Assembly: GCF_007845645.1 (NCBI RefSeq)
Contig: NZ_VCQV01000042.1
Location: 1-37,424 of the forward strand
Origin: Leekyejoonella antrihumi
GTDB taxonomy: Bacteria > Actinomycetota > Actinomycetes > Actinomycetales > Dermatophilaceae
Direction of reading: 5' to 3'
DNA: 37,424 bases
A program made the translations under genes and the position numbers. Shown in pieces: positions 1-6,864 of the stretch; the first letter of the stretch is position 1, and every line of letters starts with the position of its first letter. Below the pieces are notes generated by a model, which had not been told where the DNA came from, ran no database searches, and saw only the letters and a list, made by a program, of their open reading frames with translations.

Positions 1-117
1 GCGATGAAAATGGAGCAGCCGATCACCGCGCACAAGGCCGGCACCATCACCGGCCTGACCGCCCAGGTCGGTCAGACCGTCACCGCAGGCACCGTCCTGG
101 CCGAGATCAAGGACTGA
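1..117 (+). CDS. Biotin-dependent acyl-CoA carboxylase alpha subunit, C-terminal biotinyl domain (partial)
   Basis: Only the last 38 codons are inside the window; the gene enters from the left edge and stops with TGA at 115-117. The first residues read AMKMEQP, the biotin attachment motif in which the central lysine carries biotin. The rest ([20 protein letters not shown]) is the second half of a biotinyl/lipoyl beta-barrel. In the acetyl-/propionyl-CoA carboxylase alpha subunits of actinobacteria this domain follows the biotin carboxylase domain and carries carboxyl groups to the carboxyltransferase subunit. Pyruvate carboxylase also ends in such a domain; the missing upstream part would decide. 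The methylmalonyl-CoA mutase at the other end of the window belongs to the same propionyl-CoA theme, but that link is only suggestive. Confidence 0.85.
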   Translation, partial: AMKMEQPITAHKAGTITGLTAQVGQTVTAGTVLAEIKD

Positions 118-151
118 CCTTCCGCGGACGGCGGTCACCCCAACAGAACCG

Positions 152-760
152 TCAGCCGACCGACTCGGCGTGGAACTCCGCGAGACCGGTGAGCACCATC
201 GAGATCGTGCTGCGCAGATATTCCTCGCGACCGGCCTCGGGGTAGCCGAGTGCGCTGAGCGCCACGCCCTCCAGGCTGGCCACCACGGCCTGTGCCCGAA
301 GGCGCGGCTGCGGCTTGCAGCTTCGCTCCACAAGCACGGCCACGACATCGACCAGCTGCTGACGCCAGGTGTTCGCGTCGTCGCGCAGCGATGGCGTGCG
401 CACCGCCTCCAGAGCGAGGTCACCCATGGTGACCAGCAGCTCCGGGTTCTGCGACCAGCGCAGCAGCAAGGCCGTGGTCTGGTCGATCACCGCGCCGGGA
501 TCGTCGTTCAGGTCGGGCAGGCTCTGCGTCATCTGCGCGACGTCCGCGGTCAGCTTGGCGGCGACGTACTCGGTCAGTGCGGTCAGCAGCGCGAGGCGGG
601 TGCGGTAGTAGACCGAGCAGGTGCCCTCGGGCAGGTCGGCCGCCCGGTCGAGCGCTCGATGGGTGAGCCCGCGCAGTCCGGTGCGCCCCACCACCTGGAT
701 CGCCGACTCCAGCAGGTGCTCCTGGCGGGCGCGCGTTCCGCTCGGCCGTGACCTTGCCAC
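152..760 (-). CDS. TetR/AcrR-family transcriptional regulator
   Basis: A 202-residue protein of normal TetR length. The N-terminal 55 residues form the helix-turn-helix (VGRTGLRGLTHRALDRAA followed by EGTCSVYYRTRLALLTAL, with the usual Y-Y/F before the last DNA-binding helix). The remaining, mostly helical 140 residues would be the ligand/dimer domain, for which I cannot name a ligand. The start is GTG at 760 with only a weak purine-rich stretch upstream. Its stop lies 34 bp from the carboxylase stop, so the two genes are convergent. A short imperfect dyad GTGT..ACAC near 800-816 in front of the gene could be an autoregulatory operator, but this is weak. Target genes unknown; doxX downstream on the same strand is the nearest candidate. 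Confidence 0.85.
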   Translation of the reverse strand: MARSRPSGTRARQEHLLESAIQVVGRTGLRGLTHRALDRAADLPEGTCSVYYRTRLALLTALTEYVAAKLTADVAQMTQSLPDLNDDPGAVIDQTTALLLRWSQNPELLVTMGDLALEAVRTPSLRDDANTWRQQLVDVVAVLVERSCKPQPRLRAQAVVASLEGVALSALGYPEAGREEYLRSTISMVLTGLAEFHAESVG

Positions 761-860
761 TGCGACCCCATCTCCTGCGCTCGAACCTGCGTGTGAGGTA
801 AAACACTACCGGCCGGGGCCCGTCGACGAACGTCGTGGCTCGGGCCCCTCGCCGGCGTGC

Positions 861-1346
861 TCATTCGGTGATTGCACCCTCGTCGTGTGTCCGCATCACG
901 CGGGTCCACGCCTGGTCATACTTCGCCGCCAGCCTGGCCAGCGCCAGCGCACCGATCAGCAGCCCGAAGTCGCGCAGCGCGATGTCGTAGAAGCCGGAGT
1001 AGGTCAGCAGGTTGATCACGATGCCGGCCAGCCACAGCGCCACGACGTATGACGCATAGCGCGGCTTGAGGGCCACCAGGATCCCGGCCAGGATCTCCAC
1101 CGCACCGACGACGTACATCGCCGTCTGGGCGGAGAACGGCAGCAGGTGCACGATCCACGGCGCCAGGTAGCCCGGCCAGTTGACGTTGAGGACCTTGGCG
1201 AACTTGTCGATGCCCATCCATAGAGGCAGGACCACGAACCCGATACGCAGCAGCCAGTAGGCGCCGTAGGCGGGATCGTTCCGTAGCCGGGCTCCCAGAT
1301 CGGACGGCTGTTGGACATGCGCGGAGCGCATCGTCATGTGACTCAT
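861..1346 (-). CDS. DoxX-like small integral membrane protein
   Basis: 161 residues with four predicted membrane helices (around 30-50, 68-86, 93-112 and 115-137) after a polar N-terminus. Length, helix spacing and the pattern WMGIDKF...GAVEILAGILVAL fit the DoxX/DUF417-like family, whose members are small quinone-linked or redox-associated membrane proteins of mostly unknown function. The start ATG at 1346 has a strong Shine-Dalgarno, AGAAGGAG, eight bases upstream. The gene is divergent from the winged-helix regulator at 1437 and has a near-perfect -35 box and a perfect 10-bp-arm palindrome over the transcription start, so it looks tightly repressed. A role in a redox or thiol stress response is an inference from the cysteine-bearing regulator next door. 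Confidence 0.8.
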   Translation of the reverse strand: MSHMTMRSAHVQQPSDLGARLRNDPAYGAYWLLRIGFVVLPLWMGIDKFAKVLNVNWPGYLAPWIVHLLPFSAQTAMYVVGAVEILAGILVALKPRYASYVVALWLAGIVINLLTYSGFYDIALRDFGLLIGALALARLAAKYDQAWTRVMRTHDEGAITE

Positions 1347-1356
1347 GAGGACTCCT

Positions 1357-1384
1357 TCTAAAAGTTAACCTGACAACTTTTAGA
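1357..1384. promoter_or_regulatory. Palindromic operator over the doxX promoter
   Basis: TCTAAAAGTT at 1357-1366 is the exact reverse complement of AACTTTTAGA at 1375-1384, with an 8-bp spacer. It overlaps the downstream edge of the doxX -10 and the start region, the classic position for a repressor. The neighbouring regulator is the obvious candidate binder, but binding is inferred. Confidence 0.75.
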
Positions 1385-1411
1385 ATGCGCCCGCCATCTC
1401 TCTTTTGTCAA
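1382..1411 (-). promoter_or_regulatory. doxX promoter
   Basis: On the minus strand a perfect -35 hexamer TTGACA (1411-1406) is followed after 18 bp by CATTCT (1387-1382). Transcription would start near 1375, inside the palindrome. Confidence 0.6.
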
Positions 1412-1424
1412 TAAGCATTGGTGT

Positions 1425-1439
1425 TAGAATCTGTCCATG
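1425..1439 (+). promoter_or_regulatory. Leaderless promoter of the winged-helix regulator
   Basis: A -10 hexamer TAGAAT (1425-1430) ends six bases before the ATG at 1437, which places transcription start on the start codon. There is no Shine-Dalgarno. This fixes the start codon choice. Confidence 0.6.
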
Positions 1440-2105
1440 GTCGAACCACCACCGCCCGAGGACGCCACACCGGATCTGAGCGCCCTGGCCGATCCGGTGC
1501 GACGGCGGCTCTACGACTACGTGGCCGCCCAGAAGCACCCAGTTCCCCGAGAGGCCGCCGCCGGCGCGGCCGAGATCAGCCGCACCCTGGCGGCCTACCA
1601 CCTCGACCGGCTCGCCGACGCAGGGCTGCTCGCGACCTCCTACGCGCGCCCCGATGGCCAGAGCGGCCCGGGCGCCGGGCGGCCCGCCAAGCACTATCGG
1701 CCGGCGCAGGAAGAAGTCAGCCTCAGCGTGCCGCCACGCAACTACACCCTGCTGGCCCGCCTGCTCGCCGACGCCGTCGTGTCCGACGACTCCGGCACCG
1801 TGCGATCGGCGGTGGTGGCCGCCGCCGAGGTCGAGGGTCGCGCGACGGCGGCACCGGGCCGCGACCTCCTCACCACCCTGACGGAGAACGGCTACCAGCC
1901 CGAGGTTGCCGAACGCGGCGACGTCGAACTGCGCAACTGCCCCTTCCATCAGGTGTCCCGCCGGCACGCCCAGCTGGTGTGCGGCCTCAACCACGCGTTC
2001 GTGCGTGGCGCTCTCGTGGGCCGCGGCGACGATCCCGACCGAGCCGAGCTGGCGCCCCAGCCCGGACGCTGCTGCATCGTGATCCACCCCCGCGCGCTCG
2101 TGTAG
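1437..2105 (+). CDS. ArsR/SufR-like winged-helix regulator with C-terminal cysteines
   Basis: 222 residues. Residues 14-90 form an ArsR-type winged helix (LADPVRRRLYDYV, then EISRTLAAYHLDRLADAGLLATSY, and a wing ending in GRPAKHYRPA). The C-terminal half carries Cys168 (NCPF), Cys182 (LVCGLNHAF) and Cys212-Cys213 (PGRCC). This cysteine layout resembles the SufR-like branch, in which cysteines hold an iron-sulfur cluster and tune repression; I infer, but cannot show, cluster or metal binding here. No suf genes are in view. The gene is divergent from doxX with a shared intergenic palindrome, so control of doxX, possibly with autoregulation, is the likeliest job. Its 3' end is 34 bp from the convergent aminotransferase stop. 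Confidence 0.8.
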   Translation: MVEPPPPEDATPDLSALADPVRRRLYDYVAAQKHPVPREAAAGAAEISRTLAAYHLDRLADAGLLATSYARPDGQSGPGAGRPAKHYRPAQEEVSLSVPPRNYTLLARLLADAVVSDDSGTVRSAVVAAAEVEGRATAAPGRDLLTTLTENGYQPEVAERGDVELRNCPFHQVSRRHAQLVCGLNHAFVRGALVGRGDDPDRAELAPQPGRCCIVIHPRALV

Positions 2106-2139
2106 GCCTCCGCCCAGCCGGTCCGCGACGGGTCGCCCC

Positions 2140-3525
2140 TCAGGGTCGACGGGACCGCTGAATGAGCATTTTGCCGAAACCCCAGGTGAGCGCACTCCCG
2201 CGGTGTGCCTCGTCCATGACGTCGACGAAGGCGTTCATGAAGCGGTCGACCTCCGCCTCGCCGATCGTCAGCGGCGGGATGAGCTTGATCACTTCGAGGT
2301 GATCACCGGACACCTGGGTGAGGATGCGGTGCCGGTGGAACAGTGCATGCACGATCGTCTGCGCGAACAAGCCCTTGCGGGCCAGCCGAAGCCCGGTCCA
2401 CGCCGTGCGCCTCTTCCACGACTCGGGCCGGCCGAACTCGATGCCGATCATCAGCCCGCGCCCGCGCACTTCGTGCAGCAGCTCGTAGCGATCGACCAGG
2501 TCGGCCAGCCCGGTCTGCAGCAGCTCACCCATCTTGCGTGCGTTCTCGACGACGCCCTCGGTCTGCATCACGTGCAACGTGGCCAGCCCCGCCGCCATCG
2601 CCTGCGCGTTCGATCCGAACGTCGAGTCGTGCACGAGCACCCGGCTCATCGACGAGTAGACCTTGGCGAAGATCCACTCCCGTCCCAGCGTCGCCCCAAC
2701 CGGGATGTACCCACCCGACAGGGCCTTCGCGGTGGCGACGAGGTCGGGCTCGACGTTCTCGTGCTGGAAGGCGAAGAAGTCACCGGTACGGCCCATCCCG
2801 CACTGGACCTCGTCGGCGATCAGCAGCGCGCCGTGGGAATGCAGCAGCTGCTGGGCGGCGGCGAGGAAGCCGGGCGGCGCAACGGCCACGCCCTTGCCCT
2901 GTATCGGCTCGACCAACAAGCCGGCGACGTCACCTCGGCGCAGCTGGTGCTCCAACGCGGCCAGGTCGCCCATGGCGATCGCGACGTCGGGAAGCAGCGG
3001 TCCGAATCCCTTGCGGAAGTCGACCTCACCGTTCACCGACAACGAGCCGGCGGTCAGACCGTGAAAGGCATGTTTGCAGTAGACGATGCGCTTGCGCCCG
3101 GTGGCGAACCGCGCGAACTTCAGCGCGGCCTCCACGGCCTCGGTCCCACTGTTGCCGAAGTAGACGCGATCCAGGTGCGGCGCATGCGCGAGCAGCGCCT
3201 CCGCCAGCAGGCCGGCGAGCGGCGGCGCGTCGAACTGAGTCAGGTCGGCGAGCCCGGCGTCCAGGGCATCGTGCACCGCCTGCCGCACGACGGGGTGGTT
3301 GCGCCCGAGCGCGAACACGCCGAAGCCCGCCAGCATGTCCAGGTAGTCGCGCCCGGCATCGTCATAGAGGTACGCACCCTCGGCGTGCGTGTAGATGCGG
3401 TCAAAGCCGATCGCGTGCAGCATCCGCGGCAGCTGCGGGTTGAGGTAGCGGCGCTGCAGGTCATACCTCTCACCGCCACGACGAGCGAGCAGGTCGCGTA
3501 GGTCGAAGTGGCTCTCGGTCGACAC
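2140..3525 (-). CDS. Class III (PLP-dependent) aminotransferase
   Basis: 461 residues from the chosen GTG. Hallmarks of the acetylornithine/GABA-type aminotransferases are present in order: FGNSGTEAVEAALK (cofactor phosphate loop), CKHAFHG, LLVEPIQGKG, LLIADEVQCGMGRTG (the Asp that holds the PLP ring nitrogen) and TAKALSGGYIPVGA with the Schiff-base lysine. The C-terminus continues past the usual end (ALTWGFGKMLIQRS). Substrate is not evident; ornithine, GABA, diamine or beta-amino acids are all possible. The frame is open far upstream to 3972, but that extension overlaps the antitoxin-like gene and is arginine-rich nonsense. GTG at 3525 is preferred over ATG at 3543 because TAGAGT sits seven bases before it (leaderless pattern); neither has a good ribosome site. 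Confidence 0.85.
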   Translation of the reverse strand: MSTESHFDLRDLLARRGGERYDLQRRYLNPQLPRMLHAIGFDRIYTHAEGAYLYDDAGRDYLDMLAGFGVFALGRNHPVVRQAVHDALDAGLADLTQFDAPPLAGLLAEALLAHAPHLDRVYFGNSGTEAVEAALKFARFATGRKRIVYCKHAFHGLTAGSLSVNGEVDFRKGFGPLLPDVAIAMGDLAALEHQLRRGDVAGLLVEPIQGKGVAVAPPGFLAAAQQLLHSHGALLIADEVQCGMGRTGDFFAFQHENVEPDLVATAKALSGGYIPVGATLGREWIFAKVYSSMSRVLVHDSTFGSNAQAMAAGLATLHVMQTEGVVENARKMGELLQTGLADLVDRYELLHEVRGRGLMIGIEFGRPESWKRRTAWTGLRLARKGLFAQTIVHALFHRHRILTQVSGDHLEVIKLIPPLTIGEAEVDRFMNAFVDVMDEAHRGSALTWGFGKMLIQRSRRP

Positions 3526-3538
3526 ACTCCACACTCTA
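3523..3538 (-). promoter_or_regulatory. Leaderless promoter of the aminotransferase gene
   Basis: Minus-strand TAGAGT (3538-3533), then seven bases, then GTG (3525-3523). No Shine-Dalgarno is present. Confidence 0.5.
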
Positions 3539-3626
3539 TCCATCCGGGTCGGCGGCAAACCTGGGTATGCGGAGCGAACGGCTGGACGAGGCCCGAAGCA
3601 CGTCGAGGCCCGCGCCCCTGCGAGCC

Positions 3627-3659
3627 GAAAACGGCGCGCACCAGGTGCACGCCGTTTTC
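3627..3659 (-). terminator. Hairpin terminator behind the antitoxin-like gene
   Basis: GAAAACGGCG (3627-3636) pairs with CGCCGTTTTC (3650-3659), and the loop itself contains a small GCACC/GGTGC dyad. Read from the minus strand the stem ends in a short T run, so it fits termination of the minus-strand gene ending at 3687. It would also work from the plus strand. Confidence 0.65.
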
Positions 3660-3686
3660 TCGCTGCCTGCCTTGTAGGCGATGGGC

Positions 3687-3986
3687 CTACTCTGCGCGGG
3701 GCGCGCCGTCGACGCCAGGGGCGCCCACGTCCGGCTCTGACTCGCCCGTGTGCTGACCGGCGGCATCGCCGGCCGCCGGCCCGCCGGTGGCGGCGCCCGA
3801 CTGCCCTCCGCCGGTGAAGCCGAGCTTGTCCTCCAGGGCGCCTCGCCCCTTGGCGATCTTGTCGTCGTACTTGTCGCCGGTCTTCGCCTTGACGACATCC
3901 TCGGCCTTGTCCAAGACGCCCTGCACCTGGTCCTTGTGACCGGTGGCAAAGTCCTTGGCCTTGTTGATCCATTCGTTGGCGCCCAT
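3687..3986 (-). CDS. MT0933-like antitoxin family protein (orphan)
   Basis: 99 residues, beginning MGANEWINKAKDFATGHKDQV. Residues 4-55 form a lysine/aspartate-rich amphipathic helix region (KAEDVVKAKTGDKYDDKI) typical of the MT0933 antitoxin-like family of actinobacteria. The C-terminal 40 residues are low-complexity Gly/Ala/Pro/Glu and probably disordered. The start is ATG at 3986, seven bases after a good Shine-Dalgarno (AGAAGGAG); a GTG two codons earlier would leave a single base of spacing. No toxin gene is adjacent, and many members of this family are orphans, so an antitoxin role should not be assumed. It may instead be a small stress-related protein. Confidence 0.75.
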   Translation of the reverse strand: MGANEWINKAKDFATGHKDQVQGVLDKAEDVVKAKTGDKYDDKIAKGRGALEDKLGFTGGGQSGAATGGPAAGDAAGQHTGESEPDVGAPGVDGAPRAE

Positions 3987-4095
3987 GGGCACGCTCCTTC
4001 TGCCGGTGGTCCTGTCATTTTGACCCTAGCCCACGTCCCTGCATGCGCCGAGTCTGGCAATGACCGAGATCACATCCCACCGGGCGCTCGCCGAC

Positions 4096-4150
4096 TTGCC
4101 AGCACGACACTACGGGCGTAGTGTCTTTCTCATCGGTACTACACATGTAG
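4096..4150 (+). promoter_or_regulatory. Promoter with two tandem BlaI/CopY-like dyads
   Basis: TTGCCA (4096-4101), 17 bp, TAGTGT (4119-4124) makes a good promoter for the gene at 4164. Dyad 1, ACACTAC/GTAGTGT (4107-4124), lies on the spacer and -10. Dyad 2, CTACA/TGTAG (4139-4150), lies just after the start and contains TACA-CA-TGTA, the core recognised by CopY/BlaI-type repressors. The ACTAC half-sites are 29 bp apart. Confidence 0.65.
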
Positions 4151-4163
4151 AAAGGCATCGACC

Positions 4164-4352
4164 ATGAACATGATCAACGGAGTCTTCATCGGGACGATGG
4201 TCATCACCGCCATCGCGCTTGTCGCCCTCGTCGCGACCGTGGGCACCTGGACCGTCCAGTTCTTCGCCCGCAACCGCGTGCAGCGAGTCCGCCACCACGA
4301 GCCGCTGGTCGGCTACTATCGCGGCCTCGCGTCGCACAGCTTCGCGCACTGA
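4164..4352 (+). CDS. Small single-pass membrane protein
   Basis: 62 residues. Residues 5-33 are a long hydrophobic helix (VFIGTMVITAIALVALVATV) followed by a basic, histidine-rich tail (RNRVQRVRHHEPL). I do not recognise a family. It starts at ATG 4164, eight bases after a purine-rich AGAAAGG. It stands alone: its own promoter with two repressor-like dyads lies upstream and a strong terminator lies 53 bp downstream. Such a tightly packaged regulatory context for so small a protein suggests a conditionally induced membrane peptide, perhaps responding to cell-envelope or metal stress, but that is inference from the operator type only. Codon use fits the rest of the window. Confidence 0.7.
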   Translation: MNMINGVFIGTMVITAIALVALVATVGTWTVQFFARNRVQRVRHHEPLVGYYRGLASHSFAH

Positions 4353-4404
4353 GCCGAGACTGAGCCTGCGCCAGGCACCCCCGGCCAACGACCCCACCCA
4401 CAGC

Positions 4405-4438
4405 AACGGGAGACGAGCACTGCTCGTCTCCCGTTTTC
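4405..4438 (+). terminator. Rho-independent terminator
   Basis: AACGGGAGACGAG (4405-4417) pairs perfectly with CTCGTCTCCCGTT (4423-4435) around a 5-nt loop, followed by TTTTCC. It closes the monocistronic small-protein unit. Confidence 0.85.
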
Positions 4439-4442
4439 CTAT

Positions 4443-4539
4443 CCCGCGAGCGGAGAACTTTGTGGGGTGACGCGTCGGGGTCCCCGCAAAGTATCGGAGC
4501 GAGCCCGCGAGCGGAGAACTTTGTGGGGTGACGCGTCGG
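4443..4539. repeat. Palindromic repeat locus A (two 36-bp direct copies)
   Basis: An exact 36-bp block occurs at 4443-4478 and 4504-4539, a 61-bp period. Each block holds the half ACTTTGTGGGG. The segment between them holds the other half, CCCCGCAAAGT (4482-4492), so the central part is a CCCCGCAAAGT / ACTTTGTGGGG dyad. The same dyad recurs near 15.2 kb and 30.7 kb. The locus lies between the terminator and the stop of lpdA. Confidence 0.85.
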
Positions 4540-4549
4540 TGCGAAGCCG

Positions 4550-5953
4550 TTAGATATCGAGCGAGTGCAGCCGCCGTGCGGCCTCGGCGATCGAGCCGGT
4601 CATCGACGGGTAGATCGAGGACGTGCTCGCCACCTGGTCCACGGTGAGCCGGTTCTGCACCGCCAGCCCGATCGAGTAGATCAGCTCGGACGCCTGCGGC
4701 GCCACCACCACTCCACCGACCACGGTGTTGCTGCCCGGCCGCATGAAGAGCTTGACGAAGCCATCTCGGATATTGCGCATCTTGGCGCGAGGGTTGGTCG
4801 ACAGCGGCAGGGTCACGACCTGCGCATCAACGCGCCCCTGCTCGACGTCGAGTTGCGAGTAGCCGACCGTCGCGATCTCCGGGTCGGTGAAGATGTTGGC
4901 GCAGACACCGCGCAGGTTCAGCGGCGCGACGGCGTCACCGAGTGCGTGCGCCATCGCGATCCGGCCCTGCATGGCCGCAACGGAGGCCAGCGGCAGCACC
5001 CCGGTGCAGTCGCCGGCCGCATAGATGCCCTGCGTCGACGTGCGCGACACCCGGTCGACCACGATGTGACCGGACGCGGTCATCTCGACGCCGGCCTCCG
5101 CCAGGCCGATGTCCTTGGTCAGCGGGGTCGAGCCGACGGCCAGCAGCACGTGGCTGCCCTCGACCGTGCGACCGTCCTCCAAGTTCACGACAACCCCCTC
5201 GCCCGCGCGCACCGCCGAGGCCGCGCGCGAACGGTTGAGCACCTGCATACCGCGTCGCCGGAAGACGTTCTCGATGACCGTCGCGGCGTCCGCGTCCTCC
5301 CCCGGTAGGACCCGGTCGCGTGACGACACGAGCGTGACCTCGCAGCCCAGTCCGAGGTAGGCGTGGGCCAGCTCGGCGCCGGTGACTCCCGAACCGACCA
5401 CGATCAGCTTCTCCGGGAGCTCCTTCAGGTCATAGATCTGCTGCCAGGTGAGGATGCGCTCGCCGTCGGGCTGTGCGGTCGGCAACACCCGCGGGGTCGT
5501 GCCGGTCGACACGAGGATCACGTCGGCGGCCAGCTCCTCGCTCGTGCCGTCGTCCTGGTCCAGCTGCACCCGTCCGGGCCGAAGAACCCGGCCCGAGCCG
5601 ATGCGGACGCGGCAGCCCACGCTCTCGACCTGCGCGCGGATGTCGTGGCTCTGCGCCTTCGCCAGGTCCAGGATCCGGGCGTTGATCTGGCCCAGGTGCG
5701 CCTCGGCGTGCTGGTTGTCCTCGGTGCCCTCGAAACCGACGCCGAGTCGCCCGGCGCTGGCAAACCGGGACAGGAAGTCCGAGGTGGCGATGAGGGTCTT
5801 GCTGGGCACGCAGTCGGTCAGCACCGCCGCACCACCGAGTCCGTCCCGTTCGATGACGGTGACCTGGGCGCCGAGTTGCGCGGCGACCAGCGCGGACTCG
5901 TATCCCCCGGGGCCGCCACCGACGATAACGACCGACTTCTTGTGTGCGCTCAC
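4550..5953 (-). CDS. lpdA: LpdA-type NAD(P)H-quinone dehydrogenase (pyridine nucleotide-disulfide oxidoreductase fold)
   Basis: About 467 residues. An FAD-binding GGGPGG motif sits at the N-terminus (VVIVGGGPGGYESALVAAQL), an NAD(P)-binding GSGVTGAELAHAY near residue 180, the second FAD motif GIYAAGDCTG near 310, and a C-terminal dimerisation domain (SIYPSMTGSIAEAARRLH). The active-site region reads GGAAVLTDCVPSK: only one of the two redox cysteines of true lipoamide dehydrogenases remains, and the C-terminal His-Glu pair is absent. This is the signature of the mycobacterial LpdA (Rv3303c) branch, which reduces quinones rather than lipoamide. GTG at 5953 (VSAHKKSVVIV) is the most plausible start, although no Shine-Dalgarno precedes it. 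The gene is divergent from the phosphorylase at 6028. Confidence 0.85.
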   Translation of the reverse strand: MSAHKKSVVIVGGGPGGYESALVAAQLGAQVTVIERDGLGGAAVLTDCVPSKTLIATSDFLSRFASAGRLGVGFEGTEDNQHAEAHLGQINARILDLAKAQSHDIRAQVESVGCRVRIGSGRVLRPGRVQLDQDDGTSEELAADVILVSTGTTPRVLPTAQPDGERILTWQQIYDLKELPEKLIVVGSGVTGAELAHAYLGLGCEVTLVSSRDRVLPGEDADAATVIENVFRRRGMQVLNRSRAASAVRAGEGVVVNLEDGRTVEGSHVLLAVGSTPLTKDIGLAEAGVEMTASGHIVVDRVSRTSTQGIYAAGDCTGVLPLASVAAMQGRIAMAHALGDAVAPLNLRGVCANIFTDPEIATVGYSQLDVEQGRVDAQVVTLPLSTNPRAKMRNIRDGFVKLFMRPGSNTVVGGVVVAPQASELIYSIGLAVQNRLTVDQVASTSSIYPSMTGSIAEAARRLHSLDI

Positions 5954-6014
5954 GGGACACCATGAAACCACGACGCCCACCCGCCGGTCATATGCCGTGA
6001 CCCACACCCCCGGC

Positions 6015-6030
6015 TAACCTGGCTCCCGTG
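6015..6030 (+). promoter_or_regulatory. Leaderless promoter of purine nucleoside phosphorylase
   Basis: TAACCT (6015-6020) is followed by seven bases and then GTG (6028-6030). No Shine-Dalgarno is present. Confidence 0.6.
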
Positions 6031-6858
6031 ACAGACTTTCTCGATCTCCAGGACCCGCGGATCGACCCCTTCGACGTGGCGCAGCGCGCCGCCGCCGTCA
6101 TCGCCGAACGCACCGGCTCGCCCACCCACGACATCGCCCTGGTGCTGGGCTCCGGCTGGGGCCAGACCGCCGACGTCATCGGTGAGACTCTGGCGACGGT
6201 GCCGAACGAGGACGTGCCGGGGTTCGCCAAGGCCGCCGTCACCGGGCACGACAGCGCGATGCGCTCGGTGCGCATCGGCGACTCCGACCGGCGGGCGCTG
6301 GTCTTCGGGACCCGCACCCATTTTTACGAGGGCAAGGGGGTCCGGTCGGTCGTGCACGGCGTGCGCACCGCCGCTGCGGTGGGCGCCCGGGCGATCGTGC
6401 TGACCAACGGCTGCGGCGGCCTGAACCCGAGCTGGACCGCGGGCACCCCGGTGCTGATCCGTGACCACCTCAACCTGACCGCGGCCTCGCCGGTCGAAGG
6501 CGCCACCTTCATCGACCTGACCGACCTCTACTCCTCGCGGCTGCGGGACATCGCGCACACCGTCGATCCGCAGCTGCCGGAGGGTGTCTACACCCAGCTG
6601 CGCGGGCCGCACTACGAGACGCCCGCCGAGGTGTCCATGGTGGGCACTCTGGGCGGCGACCTGGTCGGTATGTCGACCGCGCTGGAGGCCATCGCCGCCC
6701 GGCAGAGCGGCCTGGAGGTCCTCGGCGTCAGCCTGGTCACCAACCTCGCCGCCGGCATCGGCGACCGGCCGCTGTCGCACGCCGAGGTCATCGAGGCCGG
6801 CCGGGCCGCCGCCGGCCGCTGCGGCCGACTGCTCGCCTCCGTCGTCGCGAAGATCTGA
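6028..6858 (+). CDS. punA: Purine nucleoside phosphorylase (trimeric class)
   Basis: 276 residues. It phosphorolyses (deoxy)inosine and (deoxy)guanosine to the base and (deoxy)ribose-1-phosphate. Visible family landmarks are LVLGSGWG (phosphate loop), THFYEGKG, VLTNGCGGLNPSW, TQLRGPHYETPAEVSM (substrate loop; usually GPSYETPAE), VGMSTALEAIAARQSGL and VTNLAAGI with the base-binding Asn. Mycobacterial orthologues are called deoD although the fold is the trimeric class. The start GTG at 6028 matches the leaderless pattern. The phosphomutase start follows after only 6 bp, so the two form an operon that turns nucleosides into sugar phosphates. Confidence 0.9.
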   Translation: MTDFLDLQDPRIDPFDVAQRAAAVIAERTGSPTHDIALVLGSGWGQTADVIGETLATVPNEDVPGFAKAAVTGHDSAMRSVRIGDSDRRALVFGTRTHFYEGKGVRSVVHGVRTAAAVGARAIVLTNGCGGLNPSWTAGTPVLIRDHLNLTAASPVEGATFIDLTDLYSSRLRDIAHTVDPQLPEGVYTQLRGPHYETPAEVSMVGTLGGDLVGMSTALEAIAARQSGLEVLGVSLVTNLAAGIGDRPLSHAEVIEAGRAAAGRCGRLLASVVAKI

Positions 6859-6864
6859 GGCCAC

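Noticed and set aside
3526-3972. N-terminal extension of the aminotransferase frame to 610 residues
   Set aside because: It covers the antitoxin-like gene in another frame, is arginine/glycine-rich without family similarity, and a leaderless start at 3525 explains the gene.
4443-4539. Two-repeat mini-CRISPR (36-bp repeats, 25-bp spacer)
   Set aside because: The apparent spacer is the complementary arm of the same palindrome and recurs at 30.7 kb.
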